The position numbers and the translations under genes were made by a program. From NCBI RefSeq assembly GCF_021650705.1, contig NZ_CP087138.1:868001-932000 (forward strand): DNA of 64,000 nucleotides. Direction: 5' to 3'. Below the pieces are notes generated by a model, which saw only the letters and a program-made list of their open reading frames with translations, was not told the origin of the DNA and did no database searches. This document shows positions 26,863-34,764 of the stretch, piece after piece. This stretch comes from Pseudomonas sp. KNUC1026. Lineage in GTDB: Bacteria; Pseudomonadota; Gammaproteobacteria; Pseudomonadales; Pseudomonadaceae. The first letter of the stretch is position 1; every line of letters begins with the position of its first letter.

Positions 26863-27897
26863 ATGAGCAATGGAACCTTGCTGGTCGCAACCGTCGGCCA
26901 GGCCGTGATCCGCAGCGCAGACGATGGCCGCAGTTGGCACCGCCTGGGCGTGAACCAGAAGATGGAGTTCGACGCCATCACTCGTTCGCTGAGCTTCAGC
27001 CCGCAGCATCCGGCCACGATCTACGCCGGCGCCGACATCGGCCTGTGCATCAGCAGCGACACCGGCGGCACCTGGCACCAGGTGGACAGCCCGTTCAACG
27101 GCCAGACGGTGTGGAAAGTCGCCGTTGACCCGCAGGACGCCCAGCGCATCTTCGTCGGCACCGGTGCGCCTTCGCGCGCGGTGCTGTGGCGCACCCTCGA
27201 CGGTGGTGCAAGCTGGTACCGCGTGCCGGTGGAAATCCCCGAGTTCTGCGACGGTGTCAGCCGCCCGCGGCTGCTGGCCTTCGCCTACGACCCGACCGAC
27301 CGCGACCAGGTCTGGTTCGGCCTGGAAGAGGGCGGGCTGTTCCACAGCCGCGACGGTGGCGAGACCTTCGAGCGCATCGACGACCGCCTGCTGTGGGACT
27401 TCAATTCCGACGTGCACTGCATTCAGGTGCTGCCCAACAACGGCCAGAAAGTCATCGTGGTGGTGTGCGTCAACGCCGTGTACCGCAGCGTCGACGAGGG
27501 CCAGACCTGGACCGGCATCATCACCAAGGAAGTCTTCGGCCTGTACTACACCCGCGCCATGAGCGCGCCGCCCGGCAGCGAAAGCACCGTGCTGATCAGC
27601 ATCTCCGACGGCACCCCGGGCACCACCAGCAAGGTGCTGATTTCCCGCGATGCAGCACAGAGCTGGGAAGTGCTGCCGCTGCCGCAGCAACCGAACTCGT
27701 GCATCTGGGCGATTGCCTTCAACCCGGAAAACCCGCGCCAGCTGGTGGCCGGCACCAAGTACGGCCACCTGTTCACCTCCGAAAACGGTGGCGACAGCTG
27801 GCAGAAGCACTGGCGCGAATTCAGCGAGATCGCCGACGTGGCCTGGACCCCTGCTGTGGCCACCATCAAGGCAGGGCATCAGTCGGTCATCAAGTGA
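26863..27897 (+). CDS. Cytoplasmic seven-bladed beta-propeller with Asp-box (BNR) repeats
   Basis: This 344-residue protein has seven Asp-box-like repeats: SADDGRSW, SSDTGGTW, TLDGGASW, SRDGGETF, SVDEGQTW, SRDAAQSW and SENGGDSW, one per predicted blade. There is no signal peptide. Such repeats occur in sialidases and Ycf48-like assembly factors, but none of the sialidase arginines is evident, so I do not call it a glycosidase. Its location in the middle of a catabolic operon, 12 bases after the SDR and 16 before the VOC gene, argues for an enzyme, for instance a lactonase- or hydrolase-like propeller, or a scaffold. Confidence 0.8.
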   Translation: MSNGTLLVATVGQAVIRSADDGRSWHRLGVNQKMEFDAITRSLSFSPQHPATIYAGADIGLCISSDTGGTWHQVDSPFNGQTVWKVAVDPQDAQRIFVGTGAPSRAVLWRTLDGGASWYRVPVEIPEFCDGVSRPRLLAFAYDPTDRDQVWFGLEEGGLFHSRDGGETFERIDDRLLWDFNSDVHCIQVLPNNGQKVIVVVCVNAVYRSVDEGQTWTGIITKEVFGLYYTRAMSAPPGSESTVLISISDGTPGTTSKVLISRDAAQSWEVLPLPQQPNSCIWAIAFNPENPRQLVAGTKYGHLFTSENGGDSWQKHWREFSEIADVAWTPAVATIKAGHQSVIK

Positions 27898-27913
27898 ACG
27901 GAGGTTCGCACCC

Positions 27914-28363
27914 ATGAAAGTCGAAATCGTTCGTACCCACTTGTCGCTGTTCGTCACCGACCCTGAGGTGTCCGCGCGCTGGTACGCCGATGTGCTGGGC
28001 ATGCACGAAAGTGCCCGGGGCGAGAGCTGGGTCATGATGGCCTTCGGTAGCAAGCACCACGACATCGCACTGATCAAGGCCGACCCTGGCGCCCACCAGG
28101 GCGGCCTGGGCCTGCAGCACTACGGGCTGGAGATCGACGGCGACATGACCACCCTGCGCCAGCTCTACGGCATGTTGCTGGCCAAGGGCGTGGAGATCGT
28201 CAAGATCACCGACCACGAGATCGGCAACGGCCTGTACTTCAACGACCCCGACGGCAACCGCATGGAGTTCTTCCTGGAAACCGAGCACGACGACGCACAG
28301 GCCAAGGCTCGGTTCAACGCCGCAGGCGCCCCCAGCCGGAACTTCAAACTGGACCCTTTGTAA
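27914..28363 (+). CDS. VOC family protein, single-domain extradiol dioxygenase-like
   Basis: A 149-residue vicinal-oxygen-chelate protein built of two beta-alpha-beta-beta-beta units. His9 (THLSLFV), His69 (LQHYGLEI) and Glu118 (DPDGNRMEFFLE) are placed like the 2-His-1-Glu metal site of type I extradiol dioxygenases, and GLYFNDPDGN is the usual turn before the glutamate. With an upstream-acting hydroxylase and a downstream-acting hydrolase and hydratase in the same operon, ring cleavage of a catechol-like intermediate is the best guess. A glyoxalase-type isomerase role is the alternative. Confidence 0.82.
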   Translation: MKVEIVRTHLSLFVTDPEVSARWYADVLGMHESARGESWVMMAFGSKHHDIALIKADPGAHQGGLGLQHYGLEIDGDMTTLRQLYGMLLAKGVEIVKITDHEIGNGLYFNDPDGNRMEFFLETEHDDAQAKARFNAAGAPSRNFKLDPL

Positions 28364-28374
28364 GGAACGTATTG

Positions 28375-28977
28375 ATGAAACCTACCAACTTCGCCGGCTA
28401 CCACATTCGCAAATGGCACAGTTTCGTCGAGGAAACCCTGGCCAACGAATCCGGCCAGCTGGCCGATGGCGAGCCGCTGTTCAAGTACGCCATCGCGGCG
28501 GTGATCCACAACCCCTACGCCGGCAAGTTCAGCGAGAACCTCGATGAACTTGTGCAGCCTTCGCCGCAATTGGGCGAGGCCTTCGGCGAGCGCATCCGTG
28601 AGCTGGCCGGCGAGCGTTCCATCGTCAGTTACGGCAAGGCATGCCTGGTCGGCAGCCAGGGCGAATACGAACACGGCAACGCCTTCCTCACCAACCCCGC
28701 AGCAGACCCGGTGCGCGTGGCGCTCGGCGGTGGCAAGTCGTGGGTGCCGTCCACCGGCAAGCGTGGCGGCCCCGGCGCCACCATCGATGTGCCGCTGGCG
28801 CACAAGGACGCGCTGTACGTGCGCTCGCATTACGACACGATCTCGCTGTCGTTCGGCGACGGCCCGGCACCCGATGAAGTGATCGTGATCTGGGCCTTCG
28901 CCACCCGCGGCCGCCTGCGCGCGCGCCTGGGCGGCCTGGCTGCTGGCGACATCAAGGGCGACAACGGTTTGACCTGA
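28375..28977 (+). CDS. AA_synth (amino acid synthesis) family protein
   Basis: A 200-residue protein of the AA_synth family (PF06684, formerly DUF1185): IAAVIHNPYAGKFSENLDEL near the N-terminus, then IVSYGKACLVG and EYEHGNAFLTNPA. Despite the family name no reaction is established; members occur in catabolic clusters for amides and heterocycles. The ATG at 28375 follows AAGGAACG and is preferred over the TTG one codon earlier. It is the sixth gene, 11 bases after the VOC gene. Confidence 0.82.
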   Translation: MKPTNFAGYHIRKWHSFVEETLANESGQLADGEPLFKYAIAAVIHNPYAGKFSENLDELVQPSPQLGEAFGERIRELAGERSIVSYGKACLVGSQGEYEHGNAFLTNPAADPVRVALGGGKSWVPSTGKRGGPGATIDVPLAHKDALYVRSHYDTISLSFGDGPAPDEVIVIWAFATRGRLRARLGGLAAGDIKGDNGLT

Positions 28978-29005
28978 CACCCACCCGGCCTTGAGGAACC
29001 TGCCC

Positions 29006-29857
29006 ATGTTTGCTGCAAGCTGCTTTTTCAACACCCGCTCCGGCCAGCGGCTGCATTACTTGCGCCACGGCCAGGGCCTCGGCGTGCCGGTGGTGCTGCT
29101 GCACGGCCTGCGCGCCTATGCCCAGACCTGGGACAACCTGGTGCGGGCGCTGGGCGAGGGCTACGACTGCGTCGCCCTCGACCAGCGCGGCAGGGGCTTG
29201 AGCGACTGGGCACCGAGCGACACGTACCGCACCGAGGTGTATGTCCAGGATCTGGAAGATCTGATCCAGCACCTGGGCTATGACCGCTTCGTGCTGGTCG
29301 GCCATTCCCTCGGCGGTGCCAACGCACTGGAGTACGTGCGCAACAACCCCGGGCGGGTGCGGGCGCTGGTAATCGAAGACATCGGCCCGGGTTCTTCGAC
29401 GGCCGGCGACGGTGCTGCGCGGATCCGCCGGGAAATGCAGCAGACCCCGACCCACTTCGAAGACTGGGCTGCGGCCGAAGCGTTCTGGCGCACCTCGCGC
29501 TCCGGGCTTTCGGCCGAAGGCCTGGCCTCGCGGCTACGCTATTCGATGAAGGCCGTGGAGCAGGGCGTGACCTGGCGCCACGACCAGCAAGGCATCGCCC
29601 AGGCGCGGCTGAGCATCGAGCCCACCGACCTGTGGCCGGCGGTCAAGGCGCTGGATTGCCCGACGCTGTTCATTCGCGGCGGTCGCTCGGATTTTCTTCC
29701 GGCACCGCTGCTGGAGGCGATGCGCCAGGCGAATCCAAACGTCGGTACCGTGGTGGTTCCGGACGCCAGCCACTATGTGCATGACGATCAGAACGATCTG
29801 TTCAACCGCGAAGTGCTGGCCTTCTTCAAGGCCCAAGGCGTGGCCCCACAACAATAA
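29006..29857 (+). CDS. Alpha/beta hydrolase, C-C bond or ester hydrolase type
   Basis: A 283-residue alpha/beta hydrolase with oxyanion strand VVLLHGLRAYAQTW, nucleophile Ser101 in GHSLGG, likely Asp229 in GGRSDF and His256 in DASHYVHDD. The triad is complete. In meta-cleavage pathways an enzyme of this fold (MhpC/XylF type) splits the ring-fission product, which fits the VOC, hydroxylase and hydratase neighbours. ATG 29006 follows a TTGAGGAACC ribosome site. It could also be an esterase. Confidence 0.88.
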   Translation: MFAASCFFNTRSGQRLHYLRHGQGLGVPVVLLHGLRAYAQTWDNLVRALGEGYDCVALDQRGRGLSDWAPSDTYRTEVYVQDLEDLIQHLGYDRFVLVGHSLGGANALEYVRNNPGRVRALVIEDIGPGSSTAGDGAARIRREMQQTPTHFEDWAAAEAFWRTSRSGLSAEGLASRLRYSMKAVEQGVTWRHDQQGIAQARLSIEPTDLWPAVKALDCPTLFIRGGRSDFLPAPLLEAMRQANPNVGTVVVPDASHYVHDDQNDLFNREVLAFFKAQGVAPQQ

Positions 29858-29869
29858 TCGGTGAGCGGT

Positions 29870-31477
29870 ATGAAACGGCAAAGAACCCAGGTGGTCATCG
29901 TCGGCGGTGGCCCTAACGGCATCACCGCCGCCCATTACATGGGCCTGTACGGCATCGAATGCATCGTCCTCGAACAGGCCGAGGGCATCCTCCCTTACCC
30001 GCGTGCAGTGGGCATGGACGACGAAGCCCTGCGCGTGCTTCAAGGCATCGACATCGCCGACCGCGCGGTCCGCGACATGATCTGCAACGTCCCGCTGCGT
30101 TACTACAATGCCCGCGGCGTGTGCTTCGCCGAGGTCAAGCCGAGCGTGGCCCAGTACGGCTGGCCGATGCGCAACATCTTCATGCAGCAGTTGCTGGAAG
30201 AAACCCTGCGCGACGCCTTGCCGGCGCGCCAGCAGGTGGAGCTGCGCCAGGGCCATGAGATGCTCAGCCTGAGCCAGGACGCGCAGCAGGTGACCCTGCA
30301 AGTGCGCGGCCCGGATGGCGAGGTGTACGAGCTGCAGGCCGACTACCTGATCGGCGCCGACGGCGGCCGCTCCAGCGTGCGCAAGCAGCTCGGCATTCAA
30401 CTGCTGGGGCTGACCCACCCACGCAAGTGGGTGGTGATCGACACCCGCAACGATTCCCTCGAAGCCCCCTTCACAGCGTTGCATGCCGACCCGCAGCGGC
30501 CGTTCGTGTGCATCTACCTGCCGTATCAGCAGCGACGCTGGGAATTCATGCTGCTCGAAGGCGAGAACGAAGAGGCGATGTGCGAAGAGGGCAATATCCG
30601 CACGCTCATCCGCGGCCACATCGGCGACGCGGTGGACGAGCTCGAGATCATTCGCATCCGCGCCTACACCCACAACTCGCGGGTGGCCGAGCGGTTCGTC
30701 GAGGGGCGGGCGGCGCTGATCGGCGATGCCGCGCACATCTCGCCGCCCTGGGCCGGGCAAGGGCTCAATTCGGGGCTGCGTGATGTGGTGAATCTGTGCT
30801 GGAAGATCGCCGCGATCCTGCAAGGCAAGGCTGCGCCGGCCATCCTGCAAAGCTACGACACCGAGCGCCGTGGCCACGCCACCGACCTGATCGCCCTGGC
30901 CGACAACATGGGCGCGGTGCTGGGCCTGACCAACCCGTTGATGGCCGGCGTACGCGACTGGTTGTTCCAGGCGGTGAACAGCGTCGACAACCTGCGCTCG
31001 CACTTGCTGGAATTCAAGTTCAAGCCCAAGGCGACCATCGTCAAGGGGCTGGTCTATCACGAACGCGCCGAGCTGCGCGAAGACGACCTGGTCGGGCAGC
31101 TGTTCATCCAGCCCGAGGTGGAAACCGCAGGCGGCCAATGCACGCGGCTGGACACCGTGCTCGGGCATTCCTATGCGGTGCTCGGCTACCGCGTGAACCC
31201 GGCCGAGGGCCTCTCGGAGCAGACCCGAGCCTACTGGGCGAACTGGGGCACGCGGTTCATCCAGGTCAACCGTTCGCGCAGCGGCCCGGCGCGCAACCAG
31301 CCGTTGCAGGCCGAGGGCGCGATCAGTGTCGAGGACGTCTACAACCGCCTGGGCGCCTGGTTCGCCGGAGTACGCGACTGCGTGGTGGTGCTGCGGCCTG
31401 ACCGCTTCGTCGCTGCGATCACCACGCCCGAGCGCCTGGAATCGGTGCTGCGCAAATTGCAGGAGCAATCGTCATGA
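29870..31477 (+). CDS. FAD-dependent aromatic hydroxylase (MhpA-like)
   Basis: A flavoprotein monooxygenase of 535 residues in the 3-(3-hydroxyphenyl)propionate hydroxylase group: VIVGGGPNGITAAHYMG binds FAD, YLIGADGGRSSVRKQLG is the DG motif, and LIGDAAHISPPWAGQGLNSG is the GD motif that binds the flavin ribose and the substrate side. A C-terminal thioredoxin-like tail is present, as in MhpA. It should hydroxylate a phenolic ring with NAD(P)H and oxygen, making the catechol for the VOC protein. ATG 29870 is preferred; a GTG at 29861 is possible. Confidence 0.9.
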   Translation: MKRQRTQVVIVGGGPNGITAAHYMGLYGIECIVLEQAEGILPYPRAVGMDDEALRVLQGIDIADRAVRDMICNVPLRYYNARGVCFAEVKPSVAQYGWPMRNIFMQQLLEETLRDALPARQQVELRQGHEMLSLSQDAQQVTLQVRGPDGEVYELQADYLIGADGGRSSVRKQLGIQLLGLTHPRKWVVIDTRNDSLEAPFTALHADPQRPFVCIYLPYQQRRWEFMLLEGENEEAMCEEGNIRTLIRGHIGDAVDELEIIRIRAYTHNSRVAERFVEGRAALIGDAAHISPPWAGQGLNSGLRDVVNLCWKIAAILQGKAAPAILQSYDTERRGHATDLIALADNMGAVLGLTNPLMAGVRDWLFQAVNSVDNLRSHLLEFKFKPKATIVKGLVYHERAELREDDLVGQLFIQPEVETAGGQCTRLDTVLGHSYAVLGYRVNPAEGLSEQTRAYWANWGTRFIQVNRSRSGPARNQPLQAEGAISVEDVYNRLGAWFAGVRDCVVVLRPDRFVAAITTPERLESVLRKLQEQSS

Positions 31478-32250
31478 GTGCAGCACGCCCATTGCTGGAC
31501 CGTTTGCAGGAAGCGGCTGCCACCGGCATCGCGCTGCCGGCCGACCAGGGCGAACCGCTGGAGGCCTGGCAGGGCCATGCGCTGCTGCTGTTGGGGCTGC
31601 AACTGCGGCTCAGCCGTGGTGAGGCATTGGCCGGCTGGAAGGTCGCCTTCGCCTCGCGCGCCGCTTATGAGCGTTTCGGCCTGAACGAGCCGGTGTATGG
31701 AGCGCTCACCGACGTGATGCAGCTGCCACCGGCCAGCACCGTTGACCTGGCGCGGTTCATCCAGCCCAAGCTTGAGGTGGAGCTGGCGTTCATCATCGGC
31801 GAGCACTTGCAGGCGGGCAGTTACAGCGACGAGCAGCTGCATGCGGTGGTGGGTGAGATGGCGCCGGCTTTCGAGGTCGCCGACTGCCGTTGGCAGGGCT
31901 GGCGCTTCGGCGCCGGCGGGTTCCTGGCCGATAACGCGGCAGCGGCGGGGTTCTGCCTTGGCCGGCGGCAACCGTTCGACGCCGCTCGGGCGGCGGCAGT
32001 GGAATACACGCTGTCGCGCGACGGCACCTCGCTTGGCCAGGGCGAGCTCGGCTCGCGGGAAGACACCCCGCTGCGCAGCCTGTGCTGGGTGCTGCGCCGG
32101 CTGCTAGAGGACGGCCAGGATCTCTATCCGGGCCAGGTGATTCTGTCCGGCGCGCTGCTGCCGCCGCTGGGCCTGGCGCCTGGGCAATACCGGCTGGAGA
32201 TGCTGGGGCAGGCATTGGAACTGACCTTCAGGCCGGCCGAGCCGGCCTGA
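31474..32250 (+). CDS. 2-keto-4-pentenoate hydratase family (MhpD-like)
   Basis: A 258-residue member of the hydratase/decarboxylase part of the fumarylacetoacetase superfamily: GWKVAFASRAAYERFGL, YGALTDVMQLP, and the metal-ligand strand PKLEVELAFIIG with E-x-E. In meta-cleavage pathways it hydrates 2-hydroxypenta-2,4-dienoate. Its ATG overlaps the hydroxylase stop by four bases. It is the last gene; no aldolase or acylating acetaldehyde dehydrogenase follows, so the pathway either ends differently or borrows these from elsewhere. Confidence 0.88.
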   Translation: MSAARPLLDRLQEAAATGIALPADQGEPLEAWQGHALLLLGLQLRLSRGEALAGWKVAFASRAAYERFGLNEPVYGALTDVMQLPPASTVDLARFIQPKLEVELAFIIGEHLQAGSYSDEQLHAVVGEMAPAFEVADCRWQGWRFGAGGFLADNAAAAGFCLGRRQPFDAARAAAVEYTLSRDGTSLGQGELGSREDTPLRSLCWVLRRLLEDGQDLYPGQVILSGALLPPLGLAPGQYRLEMLGQALELTFRPAEPA

Positions 32251-32273
32251 CCCACAGGTGTGGCAAGCCGGCT

Positions 32274-32438
32274 CAGGTGGGAGGCCGGCTTGCCGGTGGC
32301 CCGTTACACGTCGCGCGGCAAGCCGCCCTCCCACCGGAAGCAAGAGCGGCGCACCTCTTACCGCGGCAAGCCGCCCTCCCACCGGAACCAATAGCGGCGC
32401 ACCTCTCACCCCGTGGGAGGCCGGCTAGCCGGGCGACG
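32274..32438. repeat. REP cluster of four units with a 48-base tandem duplication
   Basis: Four REP cores lie at about 32274-32297 (plus-type), 32309-32334 and 32361-32382 (minus-type) and 32413-32438 (plus-type). The two inner units repeat with a 48-base period including their spacers (CGCGGCAAGCCGCCCTCCC at 32314 and 32362). The cluster separates the catabolic operon from the converging chemoreceptor gene and can fold into strong hairpins, probably ending both transcripts. Confidence 0.85.
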
Positions 32439-32465
32439 TGCAAAGGGCGACGCCGGCGCTTTCGC

Positions 32466-34520
32466 TCACGTTCTGAACTGCCCCAACAGGCTGCTCTGCC
32501 GCTGCGCCAGCTCATCCAGCGACCGGCTCACTTCACTGGACTCATCCATGCGCGCCGTCAGCCGTTGGCTGATGCCACGGACTTCGCTCACCCGCTCGGT
32601 GATGTCATCGATCACCTGATGCTGCTGGCCGGTGGCGGCAGCGATCTGCTGGTTCATCTGGTTGATGGTATCCACCGCAGCATTGATGGTGCGCAGGCTG
32701 TCGTTGGACTGGTTGATCTGCTCCACCACCTGATTCGCCCGCTCGCGGCTGCCGGCCATACCGCCGAGCGCCTCTTGCACATGGTGGCGCAAGCGCTCGA
32801 CCACCTCGCGAATCTCGGCCACCGAGCCTTGGGTATGGTCAGCCAGGTGGCGCACCTCATCAGCCACCACCGCGAACCCGCGCCCATGCTGCCCGGCATG
32901 GGCGGCTTCGATCGCGGCGTTGAGCGCCAGCAGGTTGGTTTTCTGCGCCAGCGTGCAGATCGCATCCAGCACCTGGTCGATCTGCGCACCACTGTTGGCC
33001 AGGTCTTCGATGCAGGCGAAGGTGTCGCGCAGGCCGTTGTCCAGCGCGTCGATGCTGCGCCGCGTGCTGTCGAAACTGAGCAACCCGGCGCGCGTGGCCT
33101 CTCCGGCCGTACTGGCGGCCTGCGCCGCCTGCAGCGAGTGCGCGGCCACTTCGCGGGCGCTGGCACTCATCTGCACCAGCGCCGTCACGGTGTGCTCCAC
33201 CTGCTCATGCTGCTGGTGCATGCCCGCGCCCACATCACCGGTGATGCCGGCGCTGCGGCTGGCGGCCTGGCGAGTGTGGCTGGCAGCGTCCTGCGCGGTG
33301 TGGATCACTGGGTGCAGCTTCTCCAGAAAGCGGTTGAACCCATCGGCCAACCGCCTGGGTTCGCGGTCACGGGCCGGGGGCAGGCGTTGGGTCAGGTCGC
33401 CTTCGCCGGCGACCACGCTGTCCAGCGCATCGGCCACCTGCAACAGCGGCCGGGTGGCGCTGCTCACCGTCCAGCCCAGCACCAGCAAACCCGCCACGGC
33501 AAACAGCGTGCCCCAGGCCAGGCTTTGCCAGAGCGCGTTGCGGCTGGTCTGGTCGAACGCCGCCAGCAGGCTCAGCGCTGGTGCTGTCAGCAACGCTTGC
33601 GGCACGTGGATCTGCAAGCGCCACGGGCGGCCCTCCGGAGACGGGTTGAAGGCTGTGCTCACCGAGGCGAACGGGCCGGCGGGCTCGCCCTGGGTATGCG
33701 CCACTTGCAGGCCCGTTGCCGAGGCCAGGTCAATGCTCGCTTGCCCGTCGTAAAGCTGGCGGCCCAAGGCTTGAGTGAGGTGGTCAAGGGTGGCCAGGCT
33801 AATGTCCGCGCCCACCACGCCGATCACCTTGCCCTGCTCGATGATCGGCACCGAGATGCTGCTCATCAGGGTGTCCTGGCCCTCGACGTTCACCGTATAG
33901 GGCTCGACCACACAGGCCTTGGCGGTCGCCTGCGGGCAGAGGAACCAGCTGTTGTCGGGCTCTCGGTCTGAAGGCGCCTTGTTGACCAGGATGTTGTCTT
34001 CGGTAAGCCAGGCTTGTTGCAGTTGCCCGGGCTGGGCCTGGGACCAGTACAGCGCGTAGCGCCCGGCGTCGTTGCCGGCTGGCGGGGTTTGCGCCTTGAA
34101 GGCGCGGTCCTGGTTGTCCAGGGTGCCGGGCAGGTAGACCACGTAAAGGCCCAGCAGCTGGGCGCGGCGCTCGAGGGCGGCAGAGGCCTTGTCGCTTATG
34201 GCCTGGCGCAGGGCCGTCGCGCTCATCTGCCCCTGCTGGTACTGCTCCTGAAGTTGCAGCAACTGCTGCATGAACCCTTCCACGTAAGTCTGGTTGTCTT
34301 CGAAAAAACGCTGCATGCGCAGCGCGTGCAACTGGGCGCTCTCGTCAAGCCGGGCAATCGCCATGTCGGTGAACGCCGCGCTGCTGCGTGCCTTGAGTGC
34401 CTCGGCGATCTGCCGGTTCTGCACCCACGCAGCGCTCAGGATCGCGACGACAACAGCCAGCAGGCACAGCCCGCCCAGCAGAGTGATGCGCCATTTGATG
34501 CTCCAACCAGGGACGGCCAT
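32466..34520 (-). CDS. Methyl-accepting chemotaxis protein with Cache-type sensor
   Basis: A 684-residue chemoreceptor: first membrane segment at about residues 10-31, a periplasmic region of some 290 residues of dCache type (GLYVVYLPGTLD, SSISVPIIEQGKVIGVVGADISL), a second span near 335-355, HAMP, and the conserved hairpin tip [15 protein letters not shown] with GRGFAVVADEVRHLA. The ligand is probably a small amine, amino acid or organic acid. It converges on the catabolic operon, so chemotaxis toward that substrate is conceivable but unproved. Confidence 0.92.
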   Translation of the reverse strand: MAVPGWSIKWRITLLGGLCLLAVVVAILSAAWVQNRQIAEALKARSSAAFTDMAIARLDESAQLHALRMQRFFEDNQTYVEGFMQQLLQLQEQYQQGQMSATALRQAISDKASAALERRAQLLGLYVVYLPGTLDNQDRAFKAQTPPAGNDAGRYALYWSQAQPGQLQQAWLTEDNILVNKAPSDREPDNSWFLCPQATAKACVVEPYTVNVEGQDTLMSSISVPIIEQGKVIGVVGADISLATLDHLTQALGRQLYDGQASIDLASATGLQVAHTQGEPAGPFASVSTAFNPSPEGRPWRLQIHVPQALLTAPALSLLAAFDQTSRNALWQSLAWGTLFAVAGLLVLGWTVSSATRPLLQVADALDSVVAGEGDLTQRLPPARDREPRRLADGFNRFLEKLHPVIHTAQDAASHTRQAASRSAGITGDVGAGMHQQHEQVEHTVTALVQMSASAREVAAHSLQAAQAASTAGEATRAGLLSFDSTRRSIDALDNGLRDTFACIEDLANSGAQIDQVLDAICTLAQKTNLLALNAAIEAAHAGQHGRGFAVVADEVRHLADHTQGSVAEIREVVERLRHHVQEALGGMAGSRERANQVVEQINQSNDSLRTINAAVDTINQMNQQIAAATGQQHQVIDDITERVSEVRGISQRLTARMDESSEVSRSLDELAQRQSSLLGQFRT

Positions 34521-34697
34521 GGTGTGCTCCTGTAGTCATCGAGCGCGCAGGCAGGCTGGTCCGGGGCAAAAGCGAGAAGTGAGCAGCGCCGCGCATCGTT
34601 ATTGTTGTTGGCGATGCCGGCAGGCAGGGGAAAGACGGCTCGCAGGCCGATCATAGGCGGGAGGACACGAAAGCCGTCATCCCGTATTGGCAGGGTT

Positions 34698-34764
34698 AAG
34701 CCGCAAGCCGCAAGCCGCAAGCCGCAAGTTGCCAGCTTGAAGCTCGAAGCTTGCAGCTAGAAGC
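34698..34764. repeat. Tandem GCCGCAA heptamers followed by AAGCT-type degenerate repeats
   Basis: GCCGCAA is repeated four times at 34700-34727, followed by imperfect copies of a GAAGCT/GCAGCT motif up to the stop of the alcohol dehydrogenase gene. The upstream part of this gap (34521-34697) must hold the chemoreceptor promoter; I see nothing else there. Confidence 0.75.

Noticed and set aside
26863-27897. Sialidase annotation for the Asp-box propeller
   Set aside because: Asp-boxes are structural only; there is no signal peptide and no sialidase arginine triad, and the context is catabolic.
26011-28077. A long minus-strand open frame across the SDR, propeller and VOC genes
   Set aside because: It spans three well-supported genes antisense and shows no protein motif.
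29534-31468. A long open frame on the minus strand opposite the hydroxylase gene
   Set aside because: It is fully antisense to a gene with clear FAD-hydroxylase motifs, has no recognisable motif or ribosome site, and is a by-product of high GC at third codon positions.
32309-32438. CRISPR-like regular repeats
   Set aside because: The repeats are palindromic REP cores, only two are in tandem, the spacers are themselves near-identical, and there are no cas genes.
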